Source of the DNA: Hyphomicrobium sp. ghe19
GTDB taxonomy: Bacteria; Pseudomonadota; Alphaproteobacteria; Rhizobiales; Hyphomicrobiaceae
Length of the DNA: 64,000 nt
Reading direction: 5' to 3'
Assembly: GCF_902712875.1 (NCBI RefSeq)
Contig: NZ_LR743509.1
Location: 2,742,001 to 2,806,000, forward strand
Shown here: positions 45,032 through 55,200 of the stretch, one piece after another
Numbering within the stretch: position 1 is the first letter of the stretch
How the letters are laid out: the number at the start of each line of letters is the position of its first letter
Notes under the pieces: model-generated
Databases searched by the model: none
What the model was told of the DNA's origin: nothing
What the model saw: the letters and a program-made list of their open reading frames with translations, nothing else
Position numbers and translations under genes: made by a program

Positions 45032-45787
45032 TCACACGCCCAATGCCGCTTTGAGCGTGTTGACCGCCTCGGTCAGGCGGTCTTGGTCGGAACAGCGCAG
45101 CACCAAATCGGACGCCGGCCGGCCGTCGCGCAGCAGCGGGTAGCTTCCCATCTGCACATCCCGGTAGCGGCTCTGGTGGGCGGAGAATATCTCGGCGATT
45201 TCGCTCTCCGGACGATTGACCGAGATCGTGACGGACAAGAGCTTGGCGCCGGTCTCCAGCAGCGGCGTCAGGGATCGGAGCATTTCTCGCATGATGCTCG
45301 GCACGCCGGCCATGACGAAAACATTCCCGAGGCGAAAGCCGGGCGCGGCCGACACAGGATTTTCGATCAAGTCAGCGCCTGAGGGTATCCGCGCCATGCG
45401 AAGGCGCGCCGGGGTCAATTCGAGGCCCTTTGCGGCGTAGTAATCGCTCAGAATTTTCTCGGCTCGCGCGTCGATGGCGATGGGCACTCCGAAGGCCTTC
45501 GCAAGACTGTCGGCCGTGATGTCGTCGTGGGTCGGACCTATGCCGCCGGTTGTGAAGAGATAATCGTAGCGGCGGCGCAGGGCATCGACGGCGGCGACGA
45601 TATCGGCCTCATCGTCCGGGACCACGCGGACTTCGCGCAGCCTGATGCCAACATTCGTCAGGTGCTCGGCGAGGGCGCCGATATTCTGATCTTTGGTTCG
45701 CCCGGAAAGGATTTCATCGCCAATGACGAGCAGAGCCGCCGTCACGATCCGTTCTTCTGCCAAGGTGCCACTCGCCGATATGTGCAT
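45032..45787 (-). CDS. CinA-like molybdopterin-binding-domain protein
   Basis: A 251-residue stand-alone MoCF (MoaB/MogA-like) domain of the competence/damage-inducible CinA family. Seen: TAALLVIGDEILSGRTKDQNIGALAEHL at the start, YLFTTGGIGPTHDDITADSLAKAFGV (the T-x-G-G-x-G-P-T-x-D-D motif), a PGF-x-x-x-NVFVMAGVP strand and IPSGADLIENPVSAAPG. The C-terminal nicotinamide-nucleotide amidohydrolase domain of full-length CinA is absent, so the pyrophosphatase-like domain alone is predicted. It is divergent from sfsA across 78 bp. Confidence 0.88.
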   Translation of the reverse strand: MHISASGTLAEERIVTAALLVIGDEILSGRTKDQNIGALAEHLTNVGIRLREVRVVPDDEADIVAAVDALRRRYDYLFTTGGIGPTHDDITADSLAKAFGVPIAIDARAEKILSDYYAAKGLELTPARLRMARIPSGADLIENPVSAAPGFRLGNVFVMAGVPSIMREMLRSLTPLLETGAKLLSVTISVNRPESEIAEIFSAHQSRYRDVQMGSYPLLRDGRPASDLVLRCSDQDRLTEAVNTLKAALGV

Positions 45788-45865
45788 TGCTTCCTCGTCT
45801 TAGCATTCCCGGCCGCCGCACGAAAACACTTGCCCGCCGGTCCCGCTCGCCGATAAGGGCTAGCG

Positions 45866-46588
45866 ATGAAATTCGCACATCCCCTCGTTCCCGGCATTCT
45901 CATTCAGCGCTACAAGCGGTTCCTCGCCGACGTTACGACGTCGGGCGGCGTCACGGTGACTGCCAGCTGCCCGAACACGGGCTCGATGCTTGGGCTTGCG
46001 ACGCCGGGGGCGCGTATTTGGCTCTCGGAAAGCGACAGCCCAACGCGCAAATATCGCCATACGTGGGAATTGATCGAAGCCGATCTCGGCCAGGGGGCCC
46101 ATATCGTCGGCATCAATTCCGGGCGTCCCAACGGACTCGTGACCGAAGCCATTCAGGCGGGGCTGATTGCGGAGCTTTCCGGCTATTCGACGCTGCGCCG
46201 CGAGGTGAAATACGGGCTCAACAGCCGGATCGACCTTCTTCTTTCGGGCGGCCCCGATAAGCGCGATTGCTATGTCGAAGTAAAAAACGTGCACCTGATG
46301 CGGACGTCAGGGCTCGCAGAGTTTCCGGATAGCAAAACCGAGCGGGGCGCCAAGCATCTGCGCGAGCTTTCGAGCATGGTCGAGCAGGGCCATCGCGCGG
46401 TCATGGTGTTTCTTGTGCAGCGCAGCGACGCCCAGAAATTCTCTGTCGCCGCGGATATCGACCCAGCCTATGCCGCGGCATTTCAGACCGCGGCGGCTTC
46501 CGGCGTCGAAATGCTCTGCTATACGTGCCGCCTCAGCCCTATGGAAATCGAGGTTGAGAAGCGGATCGAGATTGCCGATCTTTCATAA
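45866..46588 (+). CDS. sfsA: SfsA-family protein (DNA/RNA nuclease-like)
   Basis: A 240-residue member of the SfsA (sugar fermentation stimulation) family. Motifs: LVPGILIQRYKRFLADV, the CPNTGSMLGL turn, VGINSGRPNGLVTEAI, YSTLRREVKYGLNSRIDLLL, and the nuclease-like YVEVKNVHLM...AEFPDSKTERGAKHLREL core, which has the E-x-K / D-S-x-T-x-R-G-x-K-H pattern. Family members bind DNA; a PD-(D/E)XK-like nuclease activity has been proposed. It is divergent from the cinA-like gene; the next gene (msrB) follows after about 100 bp on the same strand. Confidence 0.9.
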   Translation: MKFAHPLVPGILIQRYKRFLADVTTSGGVTVTASCPNTGSMLGLATPGARIWLSESDSPTRKYRHTWELIEADLGQGAHIVGINSGRPNGLVTEAIQAGLIAELSGYSTLRREVKYGLNSRIDLLLSGGPDKRDCYVEVKNVHLMRTSGLAEFPDSKTERGAKHLRELSSMVEQGHRAVMVFLVQRSDAQKFSVAADIDPAYAAAFQTAAASGVEMLCYTCRLSPMEIEVEKRIEIADLS

Positions 46589-46695
46589 GAAAAGCCGAAC
46601 AACGGCCGAAACGAAAAAGAGAGAGCCAACGTACTCTCCACCAGACGACGGCGTTAGGGCGCCGAAAAAGGAAACGAAACCCAAGGTGACGAGCC

Positions 46696-47193
46696 ATGTA
46701 TTCACGGCGCGATTTTTCACGATTGGGCATCGCTCTGGGCGGAGCCTTCGCGATGCTGAAGTCGGCTTCGGGATATGCCGAAGCGGCCTCTGAGACATTC
46801 GAGATTACGAAGTCCGATGACGAGTGGAAGAAAGAGCTGACGCCGGAACAGTTCAACGTCCTGCGCCAGCAGGGCACCGAGCGCGCCGGGACATCTCCGC
46901 TCGACCAAAACGATGCTGCCGGCACCTATGACTGCGCCGGTTGCGATTTAGCGCTTTTTTCCTCGGCGACGAAGTTCCATAGCGGCACGGGCTGGCCGAG
47001 CTTTTGGAAGCCGCTCGATAACGCCGTCGCCACAACGACCGACAACAGCTTTTTCATGACGCGTACGGAGGTTCACTGCCGGAGATGCGGTGGGCACCTC
47101 GGGCACGTCTTCGAGGATGGGCCGAAGCCGACGGGCCTGCGCTACTGCATGAACGGCGTGGCGCTGAAGTTCATTCCGAAGGCGATCGGTTAA
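46696..47193 (+). CDS. msrB: Peptide-methionine (R)-S-oxide reductase, Tat-exported
   Basis: Reduces methionine-R-sulfoxide in proteins. It is 165 residues. The N-terminus is a twin-arginine signal, S-R-R-D-F-S-R-L-G followed by a hydrophobic core, so the enzyme is predicted to be exported folded to the periplasm. The MsrB core is intact: zinc Cys80/Cys83 (CAGCD) and Cys128/Cys131 ([12 protein letters not shown]), substrate segment SGTGWPSFW, and catalytic Cys151 in [10 protein letters not shown]. No classic recycling Cys is obvious, so the reductant is unclear. sfsA lies upstream on the same strand. Confidence 0.93.
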   Translation: MYSRRDFSRLGIALGGAFAMLKSASGYAEAASETFEITKSDDEWKKELTPEQFNVLRQQGTERAGTSPLDQNDAAGTYDCAGCDLALFSSATKFHSGTGWPSFWKPLDNAVATTTDNSFFMTRTEVHCRRCGGHLGHVFEDGPKPTGLRYCMNGVALKFIPKAIG

Positions 47194-47674
47194 TCGTCCA
47201 GGCTCCCCGCCAGCAACTCACTTCATGGGCCGTCGCGCAATTTCGCGGCGGCTTTCGCGTTCCTGGGCCGCGGATCGGTTTGTTACAGCGCGTTCTTGGG
47301 GCTGCCTTCACCCCCCCCGGGGACCCTGCGGGCCTGTTATCTCTCAACTGAGTGCTACCGACGCAGCGCGGTCATGACCGTTTGAAATAAGAGGCTAATT
47401 TCAGGATATAGCGCGTTCGCGCCTTGCCTACACCGCGCGACGAGCCCGTCCGAGCATAAAACGGCCTCGGATGTAGGCCTTTTTCGAAAGATTGGTTTGG
47501 TAGTTTGGAGCGCGGCAGCCACGCCATGCGTTGCATATCGCAGGCGAGGCTCGGCGCGTATAAATGTGGGGCTTGCGGGGCAACGGATTTCTCCGAACCG
47601 TGCGTTTCATGACCGGGTGATAGGACGAACAGAGCCGATGCGTGCCGTGTTGTTACGGCATCCGGCCGAGTTGG
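47194..47674. other. Intergenic region between msrB and the RND operon
   Basis: About 480 bp with no supportable gene. It includes a run CCCCCCCC near 47310 and is AT-mixed before the RND operon; it should carry that operon's promoter. No clear operator, terminator or repeat was recognised. Confidence 0.4.
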
Positions 47675-49054
47675 ATGCGGAAAAAAGCGGCGATGACGCT
47701 ACTTCGGTGGGTTTCTACGGTTGTCGTTGTCGGCGCGCTCGCCGGCGGCGTTTATTACACGATGCAAGGCCGGACGCCTGATGGCGCGGCCGCCAGCCGG
47801 CGCGGCGGGATGGGTGGCGGCGGTCCTGTCGCTGTGGTCGCCAAGAACGCCGATACGGCGGACGTACCAATTTACCTGGAGGGCGTCGGCTCGGTCAAAG
47901 CGCTCAACACGGCGACTGTCCGCGCGCAGGTCGACGGCCGCCTCTTGAGCGTCGACTTCGTCGAAGGCGAGGACGTCAAGAAGGGTGATGTGCTGGCGAA
48001 GATCGATCCCGTGACCTACCAGGCGCAACTCGATCAAGCCATCGCCAAGAAGGCTCTGGACGAGGCGCTGCTCGCCAACACCAAAAAGGATCTCGAGCGC
48101 TTCCAGAAGGTCGGCACGCTGGCGATTTCACAGCAGCAGATCGATACGCAGATCGCGCTCATCAAGCAGCAGGAAGCGCAGGTCAAATCCGATACGGCGT
48201 CGATCGAGAATGCGACTGCAATCCTCGGATATACGACGATCGTCGCGCCATTCGACGGCCGCACCGGCATTCGCCTTGTCGACGAAGGCAACCTCGTGCA
48301 TGCGGGAGATGCCGGCGGCATCGCCGTCATTACGCAGGTGCAGCCCATTTCGGTGGTGTTCACGCTGCCGCAACAACAGTTGCCGACGTTGACCAAATCA
48401 AGCTCCGAAGGAACGCTGGCGGCGCATGCGTTGTCGACCGACAGCCAGACCGAGCTTGATACCGGCACGCTCAAGGTCATCGACAATCAGGTCGATCAGC
48501 AGACCGGCACGATCCGTCTCAAGGCCGAGTTCCCGAACGACAAGCGCCAGCTGTGGCCGGGACAGTTCGTCAACGTCCGGCTTCTCGTCGATACGCTGAA
48601 AGGCGTCGTCGTCGCGCCGACGGAAGCCGTGCAGCGGGGCCCGGACGGCACATATGTTTACGTCGTTGGCGACGGCAACGTCGCCGAGATGCGGCAGGTG
48701 AAAATTTCGCGGCAGGACGATAAGTTCGCCGTCATCGCCGAAGGTTTGACGGCCGGCGAGAAAATCGTCACGAGCGGTTTCGGCCGGCTCAAGGACGGCG
48801 CGACCGTATCGGTCACCGACGGCACGGCGGCTCCGGCAGACAAGCCTGCGATGTCGAAGAAGCCCTCGGACAGCAAGAAAGCTGCGCAGACGGACACAAC
48901 AGCGAGCAGCAGCGTGCAAGCGGCGCAAGCTGCGCCTCAGGCTGCGGCTCAGGGCTCACCGGAAGCGGCTCTCGTGACAGGCTCGACCGGCGAGGGCGGC
49001 AAGGCCGCCGGCAAACATCACCATTCTCACCGGGATAGCGGCGCATCGCCATGA
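47675..49054 (+). CDS. mdtA: RND efflux periplasmic adaptor subunit (MdtA-like)
   Basis: Membrane-fusion (HlyD/MdtA family) protein joining an inner-membrane RND pump to an outer-membrane channel. About 459 residues: an N-terminal membrane anchor (TLLRWVSTVVVVGALAGGVYYTM), lipoyl halves (VRAQVDGRLLSVDFVEGEDVKKGDVLAKIDPVTYQAQLDQA and TTIVAPFDGRTGIR), a coiled-coil hairpin between them, beta-barrel segments (LWPGQFVNVRLLVDTL, VVVAPTEAVQRGPDGTYVYVV) and a low-complexity Ala/Ser/Gln tail ending KHHHSHRDSG. The start could be ATG 47675 or 47693; GTG 47642 is less likely. Its stop overlaps the next ATG (ATGA). Confidence 0.9.
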   Translation: MRKKAAMTLLRWVSTVVVVGALAGGVYYTMQGRTPDGAAASRRGGMGGGGPVAVVAKNADTADVPIYLEGVGSVKALNTATVRAQVDGRLLSVDFVEGEDVKKGDVLAKIDPVTYQAQLDQAIAKKALDEALLANTKKDLERFQKVGTLAISQQQIDTQIALIKQQEAQVKSDTASIENATAILGYTTIVAPFDGRTGIRLVDEGNLVHAGDAGGIAVITQVQPISVVFTLPQQQLPTLTKSSSEGTLAAHALSTDSQTELDTGTLKVIDNQVDQQTGTIRLKAEFPNDKRQLWPGQFVNVRLLVDTLKGVVVAPTEAVQRGPDGTYVYVVGDGNVAEMRQVKISRQDDKFAVIAEGLTAGEKIVTSGFGRLKDGATVSVTDGTAAPADKPAMSKKPSDSKKAAQTDTTASSSVQAAQAAPQAAAQGSPEAALVTGSTGEGGKAAGKHHHSHRDSGASP

Positions 49055-52000
49055 GCGTTTCCCGGCCCTTTATCGAGAGGCCGATCGCGACGTTCCTACT
49101 CGCGGTCGCGACCGTTCTCGGCGGTATGCTCGGCTACTTCGCGTTGCCGATATCGTCCTTGCCGCAAGTCGACTTTCCGACCGTCGAGGTCACGACCGAA
49201 CTTCCGGGCGCGAGCCCAGAGACGATGTCGACGCTCGTCACGGCATCGCTCGAACGCCAGTTCGGGCAGATCCAGTCGCTTGCGTCGATGTCGTCGACCA
49301 GTTCGTTCGGCCTCAGCCGCATCACGCTCCAATTCAATCTCGACCGCGATATCGACGCGGCGGCTCAGGACGTGCAAGCCGCAATTAATGCCGCCGGCTC
49401 GACGCTGCCGCGTAACCTCCCCTACCCTCCGACATACTCGAAGGTGAACCCGGCCGACACGCCGATCGTCACGCTCGCGCTGACGTCGGACACCCAGTCG
49501 CTGCGATCGCTTTCGGATCTTGCGGATACGCTGCTCGCGCAGCGCCTCGCCTCCGTGTCGGGCGTGGGTCACGTTGCGATCGAGGGCGGCATCAAACCTG
49601 CTGTGCGCGTCGAAGCCGATGTATCGCGTCTTGCGAGCTACGGCCTCAGCATGGCCGATCTCAGCACGGCTATTGCCAGCGCCAACGTCGCCGGGCCCAA
49701 GGGCTCGCTCGACGGCGAAAAGCAGTCGTACACGATCGCCGCCAACGATCAGATCGATCAGGCGAAGGCCTACGACGACGTCATCATTGCGTATCGCAAC
49801 AGCGCGCCGGTTCGCATCAAGGACGTCGCGCGCGTTACAGATGGTCTCGAAAACACGCGTGTCGGCGGCTGGTACAATGGCAAGCCCGCGGTCATCGTCG
49901 ACGTTCAGCGGCAGCCGGGCGCCAACGTCCTCGACACCGTGTCGCGCATCAAGCAGGAATTGCCGCGCGTCGAACGCAGCATGCCGGCCGGCGTCAATCT
50001 CGCAATCGTCAGCGACCGCACCGGCACGATCAAAGCGTCAGTCAATGACGTGCAGTTCACGCTCGTCCTCAGCGTCGGCCTCGTCATCATGGTCGTCCTT
50101 TTGTTCCTGCGCTCGTTCCGCGCGACGATCATTGCGGGCGTCGCTCTGCCGGTGTCCTTGATCGCCACGTTCGGCGTCATGTATTTCTGCGGCTTCAGCC
50201 TCGACAATCTCTCCTTGATGGCGCTCACGATCGGCACCGGGTTCGTCGTCGACGATGCGATCGTGATGATCGAGAACGTCGTGCGCCACATCGAAAAGGG
50301 CGAGAAGCCGATGAAGGCCGCCCTCGACGGCGCGCGCGAGATCGGCTTCACCGTCATCTCGCTGACGCTGTCGTTGATCGCGGTTTTCATACCCTTGCTT
50401 TTCATGACCGGCCTCGTCGGACGCATGTTCCGCGAGTTCGCTATGACGCTGACGATTGCCGTCGTCGTCTCGGCGATCGTATCGCTGACGCTGACGCCGA
50501 TGATGTGCTCGAGGCTCCTGCGCAGCGGCGGCCATGACGAAAAGGGAGGCGTCATTGGCCGCTTCATCGAGCGCGTGATCGAAGCCTACGGACGCTCTCT
50601 GGAATTCGTGTTTCGCCATCAGACGGCGACGCTTCTCGTCGCGCTGCTGACGGTCGTCATCACGATCTGGCTCTATGTCATCATGCCGAAAGGCTTCTTG
50701 CCGGACCAGGATACCGGCGCTATCACAGCCGTCGTCGAAGGCGGCCCGCAGATCTCATTTGCCGAGATGTCGCGCTTGCAGAAGGAAGTTGCCGCCATCG
50801 CCGCGGCCGATCCGGACGTTACGGGCGTCGCGTCCATCGTCGGCATCGGACAGCTCAACGCCACGCAGAACGTCGGCAGCCTCAAGATCATGCTGAAGCC
50901 GCGCGATGAGCGAAAATCGAATGTCGTGCAAGTGATCCAGCGGCTAAAGCACGCCGTCAAGCCTACTCCCGGTACGATCGTCTACTTCCAGCCCGTGCAG
51001 GACGTGCAGATTTCGACGCAGGCGAGCCGCGCGCGCTATCAGTATACGCTCGCGAGCACCGACGCCGATGAGGTTTCCGAGTGGTCTAAGAAGATGGCGG
51101 CCGCACTTCATGCGTCCCCGTTCCTTCGCAATGTCGCGTCGGAGGAAGTCGACGGCGGACTCATTGCACGCATCGACGTCGATCGGGTTACCGCCGGACG
51201 GCTCGGCGTCACGATGCAAGCCATCAACGATGCGCTTAGCAACGCATTCGGCCAGCGTCAGGTTTCGACGATTTACGAGCAGGCCAATCAGTATCGCGTC
51301 GTTCTGGAGGCGGCTCCCGAATATCGCAGCGATCCGTCGCGGTTGAACCGGCTCTACGTTCCGTCGAGCACGACGGGGACGCAAGTCTTGCTGACCTCCG
51401 TCGCAACTATCGCATACGATACGGCGCCGCTCGCGATCAGCCATCAAGATCAGTTCCCGGCCATAACGATCAGCTTCAATCTGGCGCCCAATGCGTCGCT
51501 GAGCGATGCGCTTGCGGCAATCGATACCGCAAAGAAAGAGGTCGATCTGCCGGCATCGGTGACGGGCACGTTCTATGGCGATGCGGCTGAATTCTCTAAA
51601 TCGCTAAGCAACCAGCCCTGGCTGATCCTCGCCGCCATCGTAACGATCTACATCGTCCTCGGTGTTCTCTACGAAAGTCTCATCCATCCGTTCACGATTT
51701 TGACGACGCTGCCGTCAGCCGGCATCGGCGCGGCTTTGGCGCTCGAGCTCACCGGCAACGATCTCTCGTTCGTCGCGCTCATCGGCATCATTCTGCTGAT
51801 GGGCATCGTGAAGAAAAATGCGATCATGATGATCGACTTCGCGCTGGACGCTGAACGCGAGCGCGGACTTTCGCCACGGGATTCGATCAAAGAGGCGGCG
51901 TTGCTCCGCTTCCGGCCGATCATGATGACGACGCTTGCCGCGCTTTTCGGTGCGCTGCCACTTGCGCTCGAAAGCGGAACGGGTTCGGAACTTAGAAATC

Positions 52001-52200
52001 CTCTCGGCATCACGATCGTCGGCGGTCTGCTCTTGAGTCAGCTCCTGACGCTCTACACGACGCCGGTTATTTATCTGACGATGGAGCGGCTTCGCGCGCG
52101 CCTCGGCGGCGGCCGGTCTGTCGATAAGAGCGAAGAGATCGAGCCACCTGCCGCCGGGCTGACAGCCAGACCGAATAGCCTCCCGGCGGCCGCGGAGTAG
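49051..52200 (+). CDS. mdtB: RND multidrug efflux transporter, MdtB-like
   Basis: Inner-membrane proton-driven pump of the HAE1/MdtB type, 1049 residues with twelve transmembrane segments. Visible: the N-terminal FIERPIATFLLAVATVLGG, periplasmic loops, GFVVDDAIVMIENVVRHIE carrying the paired Asp of TM4, TIAVVVSAIVSLTLTPMMCSRLL, and the C-terminal GILLMGIVKKNAIMMIDFALDAERERGLSPRDSI with conserved Lys and Arg. It is coupled to the adaptor by an ATGA overlap and followed 3 bp later by a second pump gene, the MdtABC plan in which the two pumps form a heterotrimer. No TolC-like gene is in the window. Confidence 0.92.
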   Translation: MSVSRPFIERPIATFLLAVATVLGGMLGYFALPISSLPQVDFPTVEVTTELPGASPETMSTLVTASLERQFGQIQSLASMSSTSSFGLSRITLQFNLDRDIDAAAQDVQAAINAAGSTLPRNLPYPPTYSKVNPADTPIVTLALTSDTQSLRSLSDLADTLLAQRLASVSGVGHVAIEGGIKPAVRVEADVSRLASYGLSMADLSTAIASANVAGPKGSLDGEKQSYTIAANDQIDQAKAYDDVIIAYRNSAPVRIKDVARVTDGLENTRVGGWYNGKPAVIVDVQRQPGANVLDTVSRIKQELPRVERSMPAGVNLAIVSDRTGTIKASVNDVQFTLVLSVGLVIMVVLLFLRSFRATIIAGVALPVSLIATFGVMYFCGFSLDNLSLMALTIGTGFVVDDAIVMIENVVRHIEKGEKPMKAALDGAREIGFTVISLTLSLIAVFIPLLFMTGLVGRMFREFAMTLTIAVVVSAIVSLTLTPMMCSRLLRSGGHDEKGGVIGRFIERVIEAYGRSLEFVFRHQTATLLVALLTVVITIWLYVIMPKGFLPDQDTGAITAVVEGGPQISFAEMSRLQKEVAAIAAADPDVTGVASIVGIGQLNATQNVGSLKIMLKPRDERKSNVVQVIQRLKHAVKPTPGTIVYFQPVQDVQISTQASRARYQYTLASTDADEVSEWSKKMAAALHASPFLRNVASEEVDGGLIARIDVDRVTAGRLGVTMQAINDALSNAFGQRQVSTIYEQANQYRVVLEAAPEYRSDPSRLNRLYVPSSTTGTQVLLTSVATIAYDTAPLAISHQDQFPAITISFNLAPNASLSDALAAIDTAKKEVDLPASVTGTFYGDAAEFSKSLSNQPWLILAAIVTIYIVLGVLYESLIHPFTILTTLPSAGIGAALALELTGNDLSFVALIGIILLMGIVKKNAIMMIDFALDAERERGLSPRDSIKEAALLRFRPIMMTTLAALFGALPLALESGTGSELRNPLGITIVGGLLLSQLLTLYTTPVIYLTMERLRARLGGGRSVDKSEEIEPPAAGLTARPNSLPAAAE

Positions 52201-52203
52201 GCG

Positions 52204-55200
52204 ATGAACGTCTCGCGCATCTTCATCGAGAGGCCCATCGGAACAGCGCTGCTCGCCATCGGCCTGTTTCTCGCGGGCGCCGTTGCGTACGGGCTCCTCC
52301 CCGTCGCGAGCATGCCGGCGATCGAGTTTCCGACCGTTCGGATCATGGCGACACGTCCCGGCGCCGACCCATCGACGATGGCGTCCAGCGTCGCCTCCCC
52401 GCTCGAACGGCGTCTTGGCGAAATCGCGGGCGTCACCGAGATGACGTCGACGAGCTCGCTCGGCTCGACGTCCATCGCGATGCAGTTCGACCTCAATCGC
52501 AATATCGACGGCGCGGGCCGCGACGTGCAGGCGGCCTTGAACGCAGCGACCGCGGATCTTCCGGGCGACCTGCCGCAAGTGCCGACATTCCGGAAAGCGA
52601 ACCCTTCCGCCTCGCCAATTCTCATCCTCGCGTTGACGTCAAAGACGATGACGACGAGCGCAATCTACGACACCGCCGACACCGTCATCGGCCAGCGTAT
52701 TTCGCAAGTCGATGGCGTGGCTGACGTGACGGTAAGCGGCGCCGACCAACCAGCGACGCGCATCCAGGTCGATCCCACGCTCGTTGCTGCGATGGGCGTC
52801 AGCTTCGAAGACGTGAAGAATGCCGTCTCCAACGCCAACGATCTCTCGCCGATAGGCTCGGTGGACGGCGAGCGGCAAACGATCATCCTGCAGTCCAACG
52901 CGCAGATGACCGAGCCCGACGAATACAAAAATATCGTCGTGAAGAACATGCCGAACGGCGATATCGTCAAGGTGGGCGACGTCGCGAACGTCATAACGGC
53001 GACGCGAAACGCGCGTTCGTCGGCGCGCTTCGGCCATGATCCGGCGGTGCTGCTGATCATCACGAAGACGCCCGAGGCGAATGTCATCGACACGGTCGAC
53101 CGGGTGAAGGCGCTCCTTCCCCAGCTCAAAGAGTGGATACCGGCGGGCATCGACATTTCGATCCTCACCGACCGGACGACGACGATCCGTGCGTCAGTTC
53201 ACGACATGCAATTTACGCTCGGGTTGACGATCCTGCTCGTCATGTCCGTCGTGTTCGTCTTTCTCCGGCGCCCGACGCCGACGATCGCGGCCGGCATTAC
53301 GGTGCCGCTGTCGCTTGCAGGCACGTGCGCCGCGATGTGGGCCGCCGGGTTTTCGATCAACAACCTCACGCTGATGGCGCTCGCCGTTGCCGTCGGCTTC
53401 GTTGTCGACGACGCGATCGTGATGATCGAAAACGTCTATCGCAATATGGAAAAGGGCATGAAGCCCTATGCGGCGGCGCTTGCGGGATCGCAGCAGATCG
53501 GCTTCACCGTCATTTCAATCTCGGTGTCCCTCGTCGCGGCATTCATACCGGTTCTGTTCATGACCGGCATCGTCGGCCGGTTGCTTCACGAGTTTGCCCT
53601 GACGCTGACATTCGCTATCGCCATCTCAGCCGTCGTGTCTCTCACGGTCACGCCTGTGATCTGCGCTCACTTCATCAAGGCCGGGGCCGAGGAACATAAG
53701 AACCTTGCCGACCGCATTTTCGAAGGGGCACTCGCTCTCGTCGTGCGAAGCTATGCGTTTACGCTCAGAATTGCCCTTCGCAATCAGCTGGTCATGCTCG
53801 CGGTGTTCGTGGCGACGATCGTGCTTACGATCCATTTCTACACCGTCCTGCCGAAGGGCTATCTGCCCGAGGACGACACGGGCCTGATCATCGCGGCGAC
53901 GGAAGCCAACGCGGATGTGTCGTTCGCGGAGATGAGCAAGCTCCAGAGACAAGCTCTCAACGTGATCCTCGCCGACCCGGCGGTCGACAATGTCGGCTCA
54001 TCCATCGGCGCCGGCGGCCCCAATCCGACGCAGAACCAAGGCCGCATGTTCATCAGCCTGAAGCCGATCGAAGAGCGCCACAACGTTTCGACTGCGGTCG
54101 TGATCGACCGTCTGCGCGCGCCGCTGGGCAAGATCGTCGGACTGGCGACAAGGCTGATGCCGTCTCGCGATATCCGGGCCGGAGCGCGCGCGGGCAAGGC
54201 GGATTACCAGTATACGCTATGGGCAATCAACGCCGACGATCTCTATGAGTGGGTCCCGAAAGTCATCGACGCGGTTCGCGCCGTTCCTGGACTTGCGGAC
54301 GTGACGTCCGATCGCGAGGCCGGCGGACTGCAGCTCAATGTCAACATCAATCGCGACGTCGCGTCACGACTGAACGTCGCGATCGTCGACATCGACAACG
54401 CGCTCTCGAACGCCTTCTCGCAAACCCAATTCTCGACGATTTACGGCGATCGCAACCAATACAAAGTTATTCTGGAAGTCGATCCGAAGCTCCAGGTTCA
54501 TCCCAAGGATCTGTCGCGAATCTATGTGCCGACGATCGACCGCACGCAGCAGATCCCACTCTCGAGCGTCATTTCGACGAGCGAAGGCATCGCGTCGCTG
54601 GTCGTCAACCATCAGGGCCCGTTCCCTGCCGTGACGATAAATTACAATCTGCGGCCTGGCGTCAGCATGGATACGAGTCTCCAAGGCATCGACGCCGCTC
54701 TCCAGGCTCTGCATATGCCGGAGACCATTCACGGTGAACCCGCGGGCGACGCCAAGTCGTTTATCGAGCAGGCACGCCAACAGACCCTGCTGATTCTGGC
54801 GGCGCTCGTCGCGATCTATATCGTGCTCGGCGTGCTCTACGAAAGTCTCGCGCATCCGCTGACGATCATCTCGACACTGCCTTCGGCGGGCCTCGGCGCG
54901 TTGCTCGCGTTGCAGATGGCAAGCATGGATCTTTCTGTCATAGCGCTCATCGGCGTCATTTTGCTGATCGGCATCGTGAAGAAGAACGGCATCATGCTCG
55001 TCGATTTCGCATTGCATGCAGAACGCGAGCGCGGGCTCTCACCGCAGGCTGCGATCTACGACGCCTGCTTGCAGAGGTTCCGTCCTATCTTGATGACGAC
55101 GCTGGCTGCGCTGCTCGGCGCCATTCCGCTCGCTGTTGCGGTCGGCCCGGGTTCGGAATTGCGCCGGCCCCTCGGTATCACGATCATTGGCGGTCTCGTC

